Below are positions 1-10,349 of a DNA stretch of 64,000 nt, piece after piece (the stretch's first letter is position 1; each line of letters starts with the position of its first letter). This DNA comes from VAZQ01 sp963725185 (GTDB lineage: Bacteria; Pseudomonadota; Alphaproteobacteria; Rhizobiales; Xanthobacteraceae). The notes under the pieces were generated by a model, which had not been told where the DNA came from, ran no database searches, and saw nothing but the letters and a program-made list of their open reading frames with translations. Location: assembly GCA_963725185.1 (NCBI GenBank), contig CAVRXO010000007.1, positions 1 to 64,000 on the forward strand. Direction: 5' to 3'. The translations under genes were made by a program, and so were the position numbers.

Positions 1-867
1 CTTGGAGACGTCCAGCAGCTTCCGCGGCGTGCCGTCGGGCCGGGAGGTGTCGAACTCGATCTCGCCCGCATAGCCGACGACCTCGGCGACGAGCCGCGCC
101 AGATCGGCGATGGTGACGTCCTCGCCGGAGCCGACATTGAGGTGTTCGTCGCCCGAATAGTGCTTCATCAGGAACACCAGGCGTCGGCGAGATCGTCGAC
201 GTGCAGGAATTCGCGCCGCGGCGTGCCGGTGCCCCAGATCGTCACGCTCGGCGCTTTCGCGAGCTTGGCCTCGTGGATGCGGCGGATCAGCGCCGCCAGC
301 ACGTGGCTGTCCTGCGGATCGAAGTTGTCGCCCGGCCCGTAGAGATTGGTCGGCATGACCGAGATGAAGTCGCAGCCATACTGGCGGCGATAGGCCTGGC
401 ACGAGCTTGATGCCGGCGATCTTGGCGATCGCGTACCACTCGTTGGTCGGCTCGAGCGGGCCGGTCAGCAGCGCGTCCTCGGTGATCGGCTGCGGCGCGA
501 GCTCGCGGATAGATGCAGGACGAGCCCAGGAACAGCAGCTTCTCGCACGCCATGCCGACGTGCGCGCCGCGGATCACGTTGGTCTGCGATCACCAGATTG
601 TCGTAGAGGAAGTCGGCCGGACAGGTGTCGTTGGCGAGGATGCCGCCGACCTTGGCGGCGGCCAGGAAGACCGCATGCGGGCTTCGCTTCGCGCCATCCA
701 GCGCTCGACGCTCGCGCCTGTCGCGCAGATCGAGCGTCGCGCGGTCGGCGGTCAGGATCTCGCAGTCCTCGCGCCGCCAGCCGGCGCACGAGCGCCGAGC
801 CGACCATGCCGCGATGGCCGGCGACCCAGACGCGCTTGCCGCGCAGCGCGAGTATGGACGGGTTCAT
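1..867 (-). pseudogene. fcl: GDP-L-fucose synthase, frameshifted and cut by the window edge
   Basis: This gene would encode the epimerase/reductase that turns GDP-4-keto-6-deoxymannose into GDP-L-fucose in the cytosol. The N-terminus (MNPSILALRG, then the Rossmann motif GHRGMVGSALV) reads from 867. KLLFLGSSCIYPR and MPTNLYGPGDNFDP, followed by WGTGTPRREFLHVDDLADA, are clear family signatures but lie in different reading frames. At least three single-base shifts therefore break the frame. The 3' end runs off the left edge of the window. The start lies 4 bases after the gmd stop, so the two form one operon that makes GDP-fucose from GDP-mannose. The indel density matches that of gmd next door, which points to poor sequence quality as much as to decay. 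Family assignment is secure; integrity is not. Confidence 0.85.
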
Positions 868-871
868 GGGC

Positions 872-1956
872 CTAATCGTCGCTGTTGCGCGCATGCTCTC
901 GCGCTGGCACGTCTTCGAGGTCGGCCTCGACCATCTCGCGCGACCAGCTCGTCGAAGCTGACGTCTTGTGGCTCCAGCCGAGCTTGTCGCGCGCCTTGGC
1001 CGGATCGCCGAGCAGCAGGTCGACCTCGGTCGGGCCGGAAATAGCGCGGATCGACCTCGACCAGCACCGCGCCGGTCGTCGGCATCGACGCCCTGTCTCG
1101 TCGACGCCCGTCGCCGCGCCAGGCGATGCGCACGGCCGATCTGCGGCGAAGGCGAGCTCGACGAACTCGCGCACCGAATGGGTCTCGCCGGTGGCCAGCA
1201 CATAGTCGTCCGGCTCGTCCTGCTGCAGCATCAGCCACATGCCCTCGACGATAGTCGCGCGCATGGCCCCAGTCGCGCTTGGCATCGAGATTGCCGAGAT
1301 AGAGCTTGTCCTGCAGGCCGCAGCTGGATCGCCGCGACCGCGCGGGTGATCTTGCGGGTGACGAAGGTCTCGCCGCGGATCGGGCTCTCGTGGTTGAACA
1401 GGATGCCGTTGGAGGCGTGCATGCCGTAGGCCTCGCGGTAGTTCACCGTGATCCAGTAGGCGTAGAGCTTGGCCGCGCGCATAGGGGCTGCGCGGATAGA
1501 ACGGCGTGGTCTCGCGCTGCGGCGTCTCCTGCACCTTGCCGTACAGCTCCGAGGTCGAGGCCTGATAGAAGCGCGTCCTGCTCGTCCAGGCCGCAGGATG
1601 CGGATCGCCTCCAGCAGGCGCAGCGTGCCCAGCGCGTCGGCATTGGCGGTGTATTCCGGCGTCTCGAAGCTGACCTGCACATGGCTCTGGGCGGCGAGAT
1701 TGTAGATCTCGTCCGGCTGCACCTCCTGCACGATGCGGATCAGGTTGGTCGCGTCGGTCATGTCGCCATAATGCAGGAAGAAGCGGACATCGCCTTCGTG
1801 CGGGTCCTGATAGAGATGATCGACGCGCTCGGTGTTGAACGACGACGAGCGGCGCTTGACGCCGTGGACGACATAGCCCTTGCCGAGCAGCAGCTCGGCC
1901 AGATAGGCGCCGTCCTGGCCGGTGACGCCGGTGATCAATGCAACGCGTTCGCTCAT
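872..1956 (-). pseudogene. gmd: GDP-mannose 4,6-dehydratase, frameshifted
   Basis: The product dehydrates GDP-D-mannose to GDP-4-keto-6-deoxy-D-mannose, the first step to GDP-fucose and related deoxysugars. The start MSERVALITGVTGQDGAYLA carries the NAD(P) glycine motif, followed by GVKRRSSSFNTERVDHLY, typical of Gmd. The catalytic region FYQASTSELYGKVQETP, then AYWITVNYREAYGMHASNG, and the late motif DDYVLATGETHSVREFVE each read in a different frame. This implies shifts near 1590, 1485, 1318 and 1250 and further downstream. Total span is about 361 codons, normal for the family. It sits directly upstream of fcl and downstream of the nusG-like gene with a 180-bp leader. Whether the gene is really broken cannot be decided from sequence alone. 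Confidence 0.88.
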
Positions 1957-2067
1957 GCAGGCTCACTCATGCGACAGCCATCCACGCAATACGATTTCAC
2001 TCATCGGCTTCCCGCACGTCCCCCGCTTACCCCACCCATCGCAACCGCGCTCCCCTCTAGCAATCGG

Positions 2068-2090
2068 GGGCAAGACAAGCTACCGCATTC
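2068..2090 (-). promoter_or_regulatory. ops-like element in the gmd leader
   Basis: On the minus strand the leader between the nusG-like gene and gmd contains TGCGGTAGCTTGT. This matches the enterobacterial RfaH recruitment site (ops, GGCGGTAGCGTGC) at 10 of 13 positions, including the whole GCGGTAGC core. It lies about 120 bases upstream of the gmd start, where a paused polymerase could load an RfaH-like factor. The neighbouring gene encodes just such a NusG paralogue. Function is inferred; the match could be chance. Confidence 0.35.
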
Positions 2091-2138
2091 CGGGTGACTC
2101 GATTGCCACCAGGTCGACGGTGCCGGCGCGAGCATTCG

Positions 2139-2642
2139 TCAGGCGGTGCCGATGCTCGCCACTGGAACGAACACGCGCACCTCTCGGCCGAGCAGACTGA
2201 GCAGCACGGTCACGCGCCGATCATCCGCAAGCCGCTCCAGCACGCCGCGATATTCCGCAAAGACGCCGTCGATGAGCCGCACCGGGCTGCCCGGCCGGAC
2301 GCCGGCCGGCAGGCCAAGCCTGACGAAGCCCTGCTCGCCTTCCCGCGCGCGGATTTCGTCCACCACGCCGTCGGGCAACGCTACCGGGTCGTTGCCGACG
2401 ACGACGAGATTGCTCACCCCGAAAGTCGACTGCACTGCCCGCCAGCGGTCGCGTGCGACGTCCATGGCGACAAACAAATAGCGGGGGAAGAGCGGCCGCG
2501 CGACCGTCTCGGTGCGCCGGGCATGGCGGCGGGAGCGCAGGTAGCGCGGCAGGTAGGTGACAAAGCCCTGCCGGCGCAGATTGACGTCGGCCCGGTCCTC
2601 GCCCTGGGCCTGCGTATGCACCACGTACCAACGCACGCTCAT
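2139..2642 (-). CDS. NusG/RfaH-like transcription antitermination protein
   Basis: This 167-residue protein begins with the NGN-domain signature (RWYVVHTQAQGEDRADVNL, then FVTYLPRY and LFPRYLFVAMD). It ends with a KOW-type segment (GSPVRLIDGVFAEYRGV). Length and organisation match specialised NusG paralogues such as RfaH, which bind elongating RNA polymerase and suppress pausing or termination in long polysaccharide operons. Housekeeping nusG normally sits beside secE and the ribosomal protein genes. Its place here, beside an EPS-type regulator and sugar genes, argues for an operon-specific paralogue. The start overlaps the upstream regulator's stop by 4 bases, so the two are probably translationally coupled. 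Likely targets are gmd-fcl downstream and perhaps other operons of the locus. Confidence 0.85.
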   Translation of the reverse strand: MSVRWYVVHTQAQGEDRADVNLRRQGFVTYLPRYLRSRRHARRTETVARPLFPRYLFVAMDVARDRWRAVQSTFGVSNLVVVGNDPVALPDGVVDEIRAREGEQGFVRLGLPAGVRPGSPVRLIDGVFAEYRGVLERLADDRRVTVLLSLLGREVRVFVPVASIGTA

Positions 2643-3277
2643 CGCCCCTCACTCCCGGCCGCCGGCGGTGCAGCCGCCGCAAACGGCGGGACGCGCAACA
2701 AAGCCGGCGCATGGACGCGCTCGGCGCCCATGAGTTCGACCGCCGCCATGAACGTTTCGCGGGATTGCTCAAGCGCGGTGATCACGATGGCATCGAGCAG
2801 ACCGAAGCCTTCGAGATTGACGCTCAGCCCGGCAGCTTCGGTGCTGGCCGGGGCGATGCCGGCGATCTCGATCTGGTGGTCGCGCGCGACCAGGCGCGCG
2901 ACCTCCGCGAGGTCACCGGTGCCCACCAAGGCGAGCCGGCATTGCCCGCGCTCCGCCAGCATCTGGAACAGCTCGTTGCACTGCGTGCGCGCCTCGCGAA
3001 AGAAGGCGAATGAATCCATCAGATAGGTCGCCGTCAGCCGCGACTTTTCGCTCATGCCACGCGGCGTCAAATAATAGGCGTAGCGGCGCGGGGGCACCTG
3101 CCCGATCTTGATGAGGCCCTTGCTGAGGCAGCGATGGAGATAGGCGTTGACCAGCCCGAGCGCGATGCCGAGCTCGCGGGCGACCGAGCGCTGCGTCACC
3201 GCAGGATTGCGCTCGACCGCATCCAGCACGCCGAGCACGATGGCGTCGTTGGACGGCTCCCGCCGCGCGACCTTCAT
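2639..3277 (-). CDS. EPS-associated winged-helix transcriptional regulator with Rossmann-like C-terminal domain
   Basis: The protein is about 212 residues from the chosen ATG (MKVARREPSN); an ATG 18 codons upstream is also open but adds an atypical leader. The N-terminal half is a winged helix (SVARELGIALGLVNAYLHRCLSKGLI, a span ending near residue 60, then RRYAYYLTPRGMSEKSRL). This resembles the MarR-family EPS-associated regulators. The C-terminal half contains LALVGTGDLAEVARLVARD, a glycine-rich nucleotide-sugar-binding-like fold that could sense a sugar intermediate. It overlaps the antiterminator gene by 4 bases. A perfect 18-bp inverted repeat lies just upstream and is a candidate operator. 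The ligand is unknown. Confidence 0.8.
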   Translation of the reverse strand: MKVARREPSNDAIVLGVLDAVERNPAVTQRSVARELGIALGLVNAYLHRCLSKGLIKIGQVPPRRYAYYLTPRGMSEKSRLTATYLMDSFAFFREARTQCNELFQMLAERGQCRLALVGTGDLAEVARLVARDHQIEIAGIAPASTEAAGLSVNLEGFGLLDAIVITALEQSRETFMAAVELMGAERVHAPALLRVPPFAAAAPPAAGSEGR

Positions 3278-3338
3278 CTCGGCTCGTGGCAAGCACACCC
3301 CCCAACAGTCGCCCGCAACACTGTCCCGCACCGCAGCC

Positions 3339-3401
3339 GACGTTCACGCCGCGAACACCAACCCGGAACAATTTTCCTACCGCGTTCGCGGCGTGAACGT
3401 C
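3339..3401. promoter_or_regulatory. Perfect 18-bp inverted repeat between glycosyltransferase and regulator
   Basis: GACGTTCACGCCGCGAAC at 3339-3356 is repeated exactly in inverted orientation at 3384-3401, with a 27-base AT-richer spacer. The right arm overlaps the stop codon of the glycosyltransferase gene. The left arm lies about 60 bases upstream of the regulator start. It could be an operator for the regulator or a terminator for the upstream gene. No strong T-run follows, so I favour a protein-binding site. Confidence 0.55.
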
Positions 3402-4584
3402 AACCCTCAATCGGCAGCGGCGTCGCCGGGTCGGCCTCGGCCTCCGTGCCGCCCGGGCGACCGGGTGCCGGGATCAAGGACCGGTAGAGATCGGCGAAAA
3501 CCGCCTTGACGGCGGCGAGCGTGAAGCGCTCGTGGAATCGTGCATTCGCGGCCGCGCCCAGGCGCGCCCGCAGCGCTTGATCGCCGGCAAGCTCGACCAG
3601 CGCCTGCGCGGCGGCGTCGACGTCCCCGAACGGCACCAGATAGCCTTCGCGCCCCTGGCGAACGACCTCCCGGCACCCGGGCACGTCGGTCGCGATCATG
3701 GGCCGGCCGGCGGCCGCCGCCTCGACCAGGCACTTGGGCAACCCCTCCCTGACCGACAGCAGCATGGCAATGTGATGCTCGCGATAGACGCCCGCCACGT
3801 CCTCGGTCACGCCCCGCCAATTTATTCCAGGCTCGCTTGCCCATTGCCGCAAGTCGGCCTCCGTGAAGGAGGTGCGGTTCGAGGGATCGGGCGCGCCGTA
3901 AAGATCGAGCTCGACCGGCGCCCCGCGATCGCGGGCGCGCCGGACCGCGGCCACCGCCTCCGCGATGCCCTTCGGCTTGATCATCCGCGCCAGCACGGCG
4001 ACCCTGACCGGAGGCGCCGGCGGCTCCGGTCCGCAGCGGAATGCCTGCGGATCCACGCCCGCCCCCCCCACCACGACGATCCTGGGGTCGGAGGGGGCGA
4101 GACCAAATTCGCGCGGGTCTTCCGAGTTCTCGAACACGCACACCGTTCCCGGGCGGTCGAGCAGGTAACCGATGATGCGGCGGACGACGGCCCGGACGGT
4201 GGCGGCAAGCGGGGAGCCGTCGATCCAGACGTGGCCAAGACCGGTGAGCGCAAGAACGATTGGCGGGCAGCCCGCCGCCCGCGCCGCAAGGCCGCCGAGA
4301 ACCGCCATGGGGAGCGAGATGCAATGCACGATCGTGGGCTGCTCGGTGCGAATGATGCGCACCATCTCCGAAATGCCCTTGAGCAGCGCCAACGGGTTCA
4401 GGCTTCCCCGTCGGCTTGCCAAAGGCACCAGCCGGTATCCTTCGCCCATGATCGCCGCGCCATGCTGATGCACGCGCGTGGCGATCACGACAGCGAGGCC
4501 GCATGCGGAGGCGGCCTGAGCCATGGGTCGAAAATGCGATACGAAGGCCCAGTCCTCTGGCACGAAGTACAATATCTTCGGCAT
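3400..4584 (-). CDS. GT4-family glycosyltransferase
   Basis: This 394-residue cytosolic or membrane-associated enzyme has two Rossmann lobes typical of GT-B transferases. The N-terminal lobe starts MPKILYFVPEDWAFVSHF and contains IVHCISLPMAVLGG. The C-terminal lobe has the GT4 donor-binding pattern (VAVLARMIKPKG, then SVREGLPKCLVEAAAAGRP and YLVPFGDVDAAA). The double-glutamate region is represented by EGLPKCLVEA. Close relatives transfer sugars onto undecaprenyl-linked intermediates, but the actual sugar cannot be told. It is the first gene of a minus-strand run leading to the regulator, the NusG-like protein and gmd-fcl. The frame is intact over its full length. Confidence 0.85.
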   Translation of the reverse strand: MPKILYFVPEDWAFVSHFRPMAQAASACGLAVVIATRVHQHGAAIMGEGYRLVPLASRRGSLNPLALLKGISEMVRIIRTEQPTIVHCISLPMAVLGGLAARAAGCPPIVLALTGLGHVWIDGSPLAATVRAVVRRIIGYLLDRPGTVCVFENSEDPREFGLAPSDPRIVVVGGAGVDPQAFRCGPEPPAPPVRVAVLARMIKPKGIAEAVAAVRRARDRGAPVELDLYGAPDPSNRTSFTEADLRQWASEPGINWRGVTEDVAGVYREHHIAMLLSVREGLPKCLVEAAAAGRPMIATDVPGCREVVRQGREGYLVPFGDVDAAAQALVELAGDQALRARLGAAANARFHERFTLAAVKAVFADLYRSLIPAPGRPGGTEAEADPATPLPIEG

Positions 4585-5522
4585 TGGCTGGCCCCCGGAA
4601 ATTCAAGCCGTCAACGTGTCTTTCCTCGTGTCTATAGCCACCGGCAGTCGAGAGGAGCAAGCGCAGCCGCGCGCGAAAAAACCCGTTGACGCGACCTCCC
4701 AAATCAGCGGATGCAAGAAACTGAGACGCACGAACAGGAACGACATGAACCGTACCGGATCTCTTGCTCTGCTGTCGGGGAGGTTGAGCTTAAGGGTGCG
4801 AAAGCCCGTCTTTGCGGGCTTGTGTCGGACTCCACCGACTCGCGTTGTGATGGGGACCGAGGTCGGACGGCAAACCTCACTGAGCCTTGCGCGGGCCGCA
4901 TGGCTCCAACGGCCTCATCTCTGCGGTGCATTGCTTGCGGATTGTACTTTCAGTCGACCCGCGCTCCGGCGGCATGCAATTCTGCTTGCTCGTTCAGGGC
5001 TCGACCCGGGGGGGCAGTCCGACGCGCTTGGCAATGCCGGTTGCGAGATCGACCTGTGATCCATGCCGGGGATCTCCTGTTTCCGTCCTGTATTTTTCAG
5101 GAAATCCGGGTCGGAGCGCAACCCATCGGGGAGATACGGAGGCGGGTGCCGGTCTGGTTCCGGGGTTGTGTTTTCGCTGTATTTTGCAAGGCGCGCAGAA
5201 TGGGTTTGACTGCACGAACCGCGCATCCCCCGCATCGGGAGTTGGCGACAAATTGCGACCATCGGGCTATATTTTGTTATCTTCTTTTTGATAATTTCCA
5301 CAATTGGTCGCAATCGCAGGGCCTCTTGGCGTTCCTTCGACAGCTCCTCGCGCCTGCGGCCATTGCCTCGACCGGGGTGTTGGGTCGGTGGTGTCGAATC
5401 AGTGCCTGTGAGTACCCTAGGGATTCTGAGTGCCCATGGTCCGGGTGCGCTGCTAGGCTCAATTCCACATCGGCGGGACTGGAAGAATTCGAACCGTACC
5501 CTAAGTTGGGATTTCCTTCCTA
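4585..5522. other. Gene-poor stretch upstream of the first giant gene
   Basis: About 940 bases hold no convincing gene. A 270-codon plus-strand frame is open but is rich in Cys, Arg and Pro with no recognisable motif. A small hairpin lies at 4802-4821. AT-rich DNA around 5260-5300 is the likeliest promoter zone for the gene at 5523, and no good Shine-Dalgarno precedes that start. The region also separates two oppositely oriented units. Confidence 0.5.
4802..4821. terminator. Weak hairpin, possible terminator
   Basis: AAGCCCG and CGGGCTT form a 7-bp stem around a 6-base loop. Only a very short T run follows on the minus strand and none on the plus strand, so termination activity is uncertain. 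Confidence 0.25.
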
Positions 5523-8500
5523 ATGAATATCAACGTCATCTACGACCAGAGCCAAAGCAGCTTGCCGGCCGGATTCGTGGCCGCAGTCAATTATGTCGTC
5601 AATTTGTACGACACGACCTTTACCAACGCCGTCACCGTCAATATCGACCTCGGTTATGGGGAGATAGCCGGCCAAAGCCTGGGCGCCGGGGCGCTCGGCG
5701 AGAGCGAGACCTATTTCGATTCGTTTGACTATTCGACCGCGGTCAACGCCCTGACCGGCAACGAGCCGTCCAACACCCAGAAGGCCGCCTACTCCACCCT
5801 GCCCGGCTCGAGCCCGCTGAGCGGCGGGACATTGTGGATGTCGACCGCCGAGGAAAAGGCGCTGGGGCTGCTGGACGCCAATAATTCCGCCATCGACGGC
5901 TATGTCGGCCTCAGCAATTCGTATCCGTTCAGCTACCCCCCGGGCGTGACCCCGGCATTCGGCGCATATTATTTCGTTGGCGTGCTGGCGCATGAGTTCT
6001 CCGAGGTGATGGGCCGCGACTCGATGCTCGGAGAGGGGCTGGGCGGCACCAACAGCTACACGATCATGGACCTGTTCCGCTATTCGGCTGCGGGCGCGCG
6101 CCAGCTCAGCACCGGCGGTCCGGCCTATTTCTCGATCGACAACGGCAATACGAATCTCGATTCCTGGAACACCGACCCGAACGGCGACCTCGGGGATTGG
6201 GCGGCCAGCGCCGGGGCCGATGCGTATTTGGCGTTCAGCCCGTCCGGCCAGGTGAATTCGGTATCGGCAACCGACATCGAGCTGATGAACGTCCTCGGCT
6301 GGGACACGACGCCCCCGGCCTCGATCGTGGTTTCCGGGACTTCCGCGGAAGCGCTGCAGGGCGGTTCGGCGGTAACGCTTTTGAGCGCGCAGGCGAGCAT
6401 CACGGATGGGTCGAGCTCGACGATTTCGAGCGCGACCATCAGGATCGCGAACGGCGGCGGCAGCGCGGTTGCGGGCGACAAGTTGTTCGTCAATGGCCAG
6501 CAGAGCGGCTCGGTCGCGGGCGTCGCGGTCAGCTGGAACAGCAGCACCGCCACCCTGACGCTGACCGGCACGGCCTCGCTCGCCACCTACCAGACCCTGC
6601 TCGGTGAGGTCACCTACCAGGACACCGGGACCGACGCATCGAGCGGCAGCCATCCGCAACGCACCGTCACCTGGACGGTGAACGACGGAAGCCAAAACCT
6701 CGCCACCACGTCGCAGGTCACGATCGACCGCGCGCCGGTGGCCAGGAACGACGCCGGCTTGGACGTGATCGGCACGCCGCTGGCGGTCGCTGCGGCGAGC
6801 GGAGTGCTGGCCAATGACAGCGATCTGGACGGCGACACGCTGAGGGTGACGGCGGTGGCCGGACAGGCCGGCAATGTGGGGGTGTCGATTGCGGGCAGCT
6901 ATGGCCACCTGACCCTCAACGCGGATGGCAGCTACAGCTATGTCGCCAACAATGGCGCCTCGGCCGGCAGCATCGACAGCTTCAGCTACACGGTGGCCGA
7001 CGGCGATGGCGGCAGCGCGACGGCGACGCTGAAGATCACGCTCGACAACCCGCTGCAGGCGCTGCCGCTGGCGGTGCTCACGCCGGCCGGGCAGGCGACG
7101 CCGTCGACCTGGACGCTGGCGGCCTCCGGCGGCGACGGCGCGTCTGACCTACACGCTGGCCTCGGCAGCCGCGCACGGAACGGCGACCGTGAACGCCAAT
7201 GGTACGTTCAGCTACACGCCGACCGCCGGCTATAGCGGGAGCGACAGCTTTCAGTTCAAGGTGACGGACGCGCTCGGCCTTTCGAGCGTCAACACGGTGA
7301 GCGTGGGGGTCGGCTATCCCTGGCATCAGGTGGCGCTGACATTGGACAACGGCCTTGCAGTCAATAACGGCAGCAGCGACCGGATTTCGGGCGCCACGGT
7401 CAAGATCACGGGCGGGTTTGCGGCCGACGGCGACGTGCTGTCGGCCAATACCAGCGGCACCGCCATCACGGCCAGCTGGAATTCCGCCACCGAGACGCTG
7501 ACGCTCACCGGCACCGATAGCGCGGCGAATTACCGGGCCGTGCTCGACAACGTGATGTTCGGCTCGAGCCTGACCGACCCCACCAATGCAGGGGCCAACC
7601 CGACCCGCACCGTCACTTGGCAGGTCACCGACGCCACCAACGGCACGCTCAGCGCCGCCCAGTCCGAAACCATCGATCTCTCGCTCCCCCCGACGGAAAT
7701 TCTGGTTTCCCAGACTTCCTCGGACGCGCTGCAAGGGGGAGCGGCGCTGGCGCTTCTCGCCAGCGCGAACATCGCGGACGGGGCGCGCACGACGGTTTCC
7801 AGCGCGACCATCAGGATCGCGAATGGCGGCGGCAGCGCGGTCGCGGGCGACCAGCTGTTCGTCAATGGCCAGCAGAGCGGCACGGTCGCGGGCGTCACGC
7901 GTCAGCTGGAACGCGGCACCGATACCCTGACGCTGACCGGCACAGCCTCGCTCGCCACCTACCAGACCCTGCTCGGCGAGGTCACCTACCAGGACACCGG
8001 GACCGACCCATCGAGCGGCAGCCATCCGCAGCGCACCGTCACCTGGACGGTGAACGACGGGACCAAGAACCTCGTCACCACGTCGCAGGTCACGATCGAC
8101 CGGGCGCCGGCGGCGAACAACGACACCGCCACCGACGTGGTCGGCACCGCTTTGTCGGTCAGCGCCGCAGGCGGCGTGCTGGCGAACGATACCGATCTGG
8201 ACGCCGATGCGCTGAGCGTGGCAAGCGTAAGCGACACAAGCGGCACCGGCGTGGTCGGCCAGCCAATCGCGGGCCTCTATGGCCACCTGACGCTCAATGC
8301 GGACGGGTCGTACAGCTATACGGCCGATATCAGCTCGGCGATCAACAGCGCGGCGACCGGAAGCCATCTCCAGGATGTCTTCAGCTATACCGCAGGCGAC
8401 GGCAATGGCGGCAATTCGAATGCCGCCACGCTGAATATCACGCTCGATCGCCTGCCCGTGGTGACGGCATCGAACGCGACGTTGGCGAAGGGCAGCGAGC

Positions 8501-10349
8501 GTCGCGATGTCGAGCCTGTTCACGGCAAGCGATCCGGATGGCGACGCGATCACGCAGTATTCGTTCTACGATCAGTTCGAGAACGGCCAGCAGCGGCGAG
8601 TTCCTGCTCAACGGCGTGGTGCAGCCGAAAGGCACCTACCAGCCGCTGTTCGTGAGCGCATCCCAGCTGTCGCAGGTCACGTTCGAGGCGGGCGCGGCCG
8701 GAACCGTGGATGATCTCTACATCGCCGCCTATGACGGAAGCGAGGTCAGCAATATCGCCCATCTTCAGGTCGGCGCTGCCGCGCCAGCAGTGCCGGCTGT
8801 GACCGCGTCGAACGCCACGCTGCCGCAGAACGATATCGTTGCGGCATCGAGCCTGTTTTCCGTGACCAACCCCGCGGGCGCTTCGCCAACCACCCAGTAT
8901 TCGTTTTACGATGATTCGAGGACGGCCAGCAGCGGCGAGTTCCTGCTCAACGGCGTGGCGCAGCCGAAGGGCACCTACCAGCCGCTGTTCGTGAGCGCAT
9001 CCCAGTTGTCGCAGGTCACGTTCGAGGCGGGCGCCGGCGGAACCGTAGATGATCTCTATATCGCGGCGTATGACGGAAGCGTGGTCAGCAACATCGCGCA
9101 CCTTCAGATCAACTCTGCCACGCCACCGGCGCCGGTCGTGACAGCATCGAACGTCACGCTGCCGCAGGACGATATCGTTGCGGCATCGAGCTTGTTTTCC
9201 GTGACCAACCCCGCGGGCGCTTCGCCGACCACCCAGTATTCGTTTTACGATAATTCGAGGACGGCCAGCAGCGGAGAGTTCCTGCTCAACGGCGTGGCGC
9301 AGCCGAAGGGCACCTACCAGCCGCTGTTCGTGAGCGCCTCCCAGCTGTCGCAGGTCACGTTCGAGGCCGGCGCCGGCGGAACAGCAGATGATCTTTATAT
9401 CGCCGCCTATGACGGAAGCGTGGTCAGCAATATCGCTCACCTTCAGGTGAGTGCTGCCGAACCACCAGCGCCGGTCGTGACAGCATTGAACGTCACGCTG
9501 CCGCAGAACGATATCGTTGCGGCATCAAGCCTGTTTTCCGTGACCAACCCCGCGGGCGCCTCGCCGACCACCCAGTATTCGTTTTACGACGATTCGAGGA
9601 CGGCCAGCAGCGGCGAGTTCCTGCTCAACGGCGTGGCGCAGCCGAAGGGCACCTACCAGCCGCTGTTCGTGAACGCTTCCCAGTTGTCGCAGGTCACGTT
9701 CGAGGCCGGCGCCGGCGGAACCGCAGATGATCTTTATATCGCCGCCTATGACGGAAGCGTGGTCAGCAATATCGCTCACCTTCAGGTGAGTGCTGCCACG
9801 CCGCCCGCGCCGGTCGTGACAGCGTCGAACGTCACGCTGCCGCAGGACGATATCGTTGCGGCATCGAGCCTGTTTTCCGTGACCAACCCCGCGGGCGCTT
9901 CGCCGACCACTCAGTATTCGTTTTACGACGATTCGAGGACAGCCAGCAGCGGCGAGTTCCTGCTCAACGGTGTGGCGCAGCCGAAGGGCACCTACCAGCC
10001 GCTGTTCGTGAGCGCATCCCAGCTGTCGCAGGTCACGTTCGAGGCGGGCGCCGCCGGAACCGCAGATGATCTCTATATAGCCGCCTATGACGGAAGCGTG
10101 GTCAGCAATATCGCTCACCTTCAGGTCAGCGCTACCACCTCGGCGCAACCCGCCGGCCAGGGCTCGCCTGCCGATGGCGCGCCGGGCAGCCTCAATCATA
10201 CCGTCTTGCTGTTGGACCAATACATGGCAGCCGGCTTCGGGGATTCAGATTTTGGGCCTACCAATCCTGTGGCTAATCTCACAGGAGCTTCCCAAGATCA
10301 ATCAAACTTCCTGGCTCCGATGCCGCTAGCAAGTTCGCACCCCACTTAG
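5523..10349 (+). pseudogene. Giant secreted-type protein: zincin-like protease plus cadherin/VCBS repeats, frameshifted
   Basis: If the frame is repaired the protein has about 1,600 residues. Residues 1-265 resemble the NF038122-type putative metalloproteases: AHEFSEVMGR (His157, Glu158), then LFRYSAAGARQLS and PAYFSIDNGNTNLD. Next come Ig/cadherin-like modules (ALQGGSAVTLLS, SSATIRIANGGGSAVAGD, GTASLATYQTLLGEVTYQD) and VCBS-like modules (GVLANDSDLDGDTL, GHLTLNADGSYSY). Five 113-residue repeats and the tail LNHTVLLLDQYMAAGFG follow. There is no N-terminal signal peptide, which is common in type I-secreted RTX/VCBS proteins. The frame changes near 7140, 8500 and 8585, with a compensated pair near 7905. 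Its downstream paralogue is intact, so these indels may be sequencing errors in repetitive DNA. Substrate and surface role are unknown. Confidence 0.75.
8455..10153 (+). repeat. Five tandem 339-bp coding repeats in the first giant gene
   Basis: Units start near 8459, 8798, 9137, 9476 and 9815 with an exact period of 339 bases (113 codons). Each encodes the pattern VTASNVTLPQNDIVAASSLF, then YSFYDDSRTASSGEFLLNG, then GTYQPLFVSASQLSQVTFEA and DDLYIAAYDGSVVSNIAHLQ. The first unit is divergent and carries a DPDGD segment. The others are nearly identical at DNA level. Confidence 0.9.

Noticed and set aside
4711..5523. A 270-codon plus-strand frame in the gene-poor region
   Set aside because: Composition is unlike coding DNA (many Cys, Arg, Pro), no motif is present, and it merely runs into the next start.
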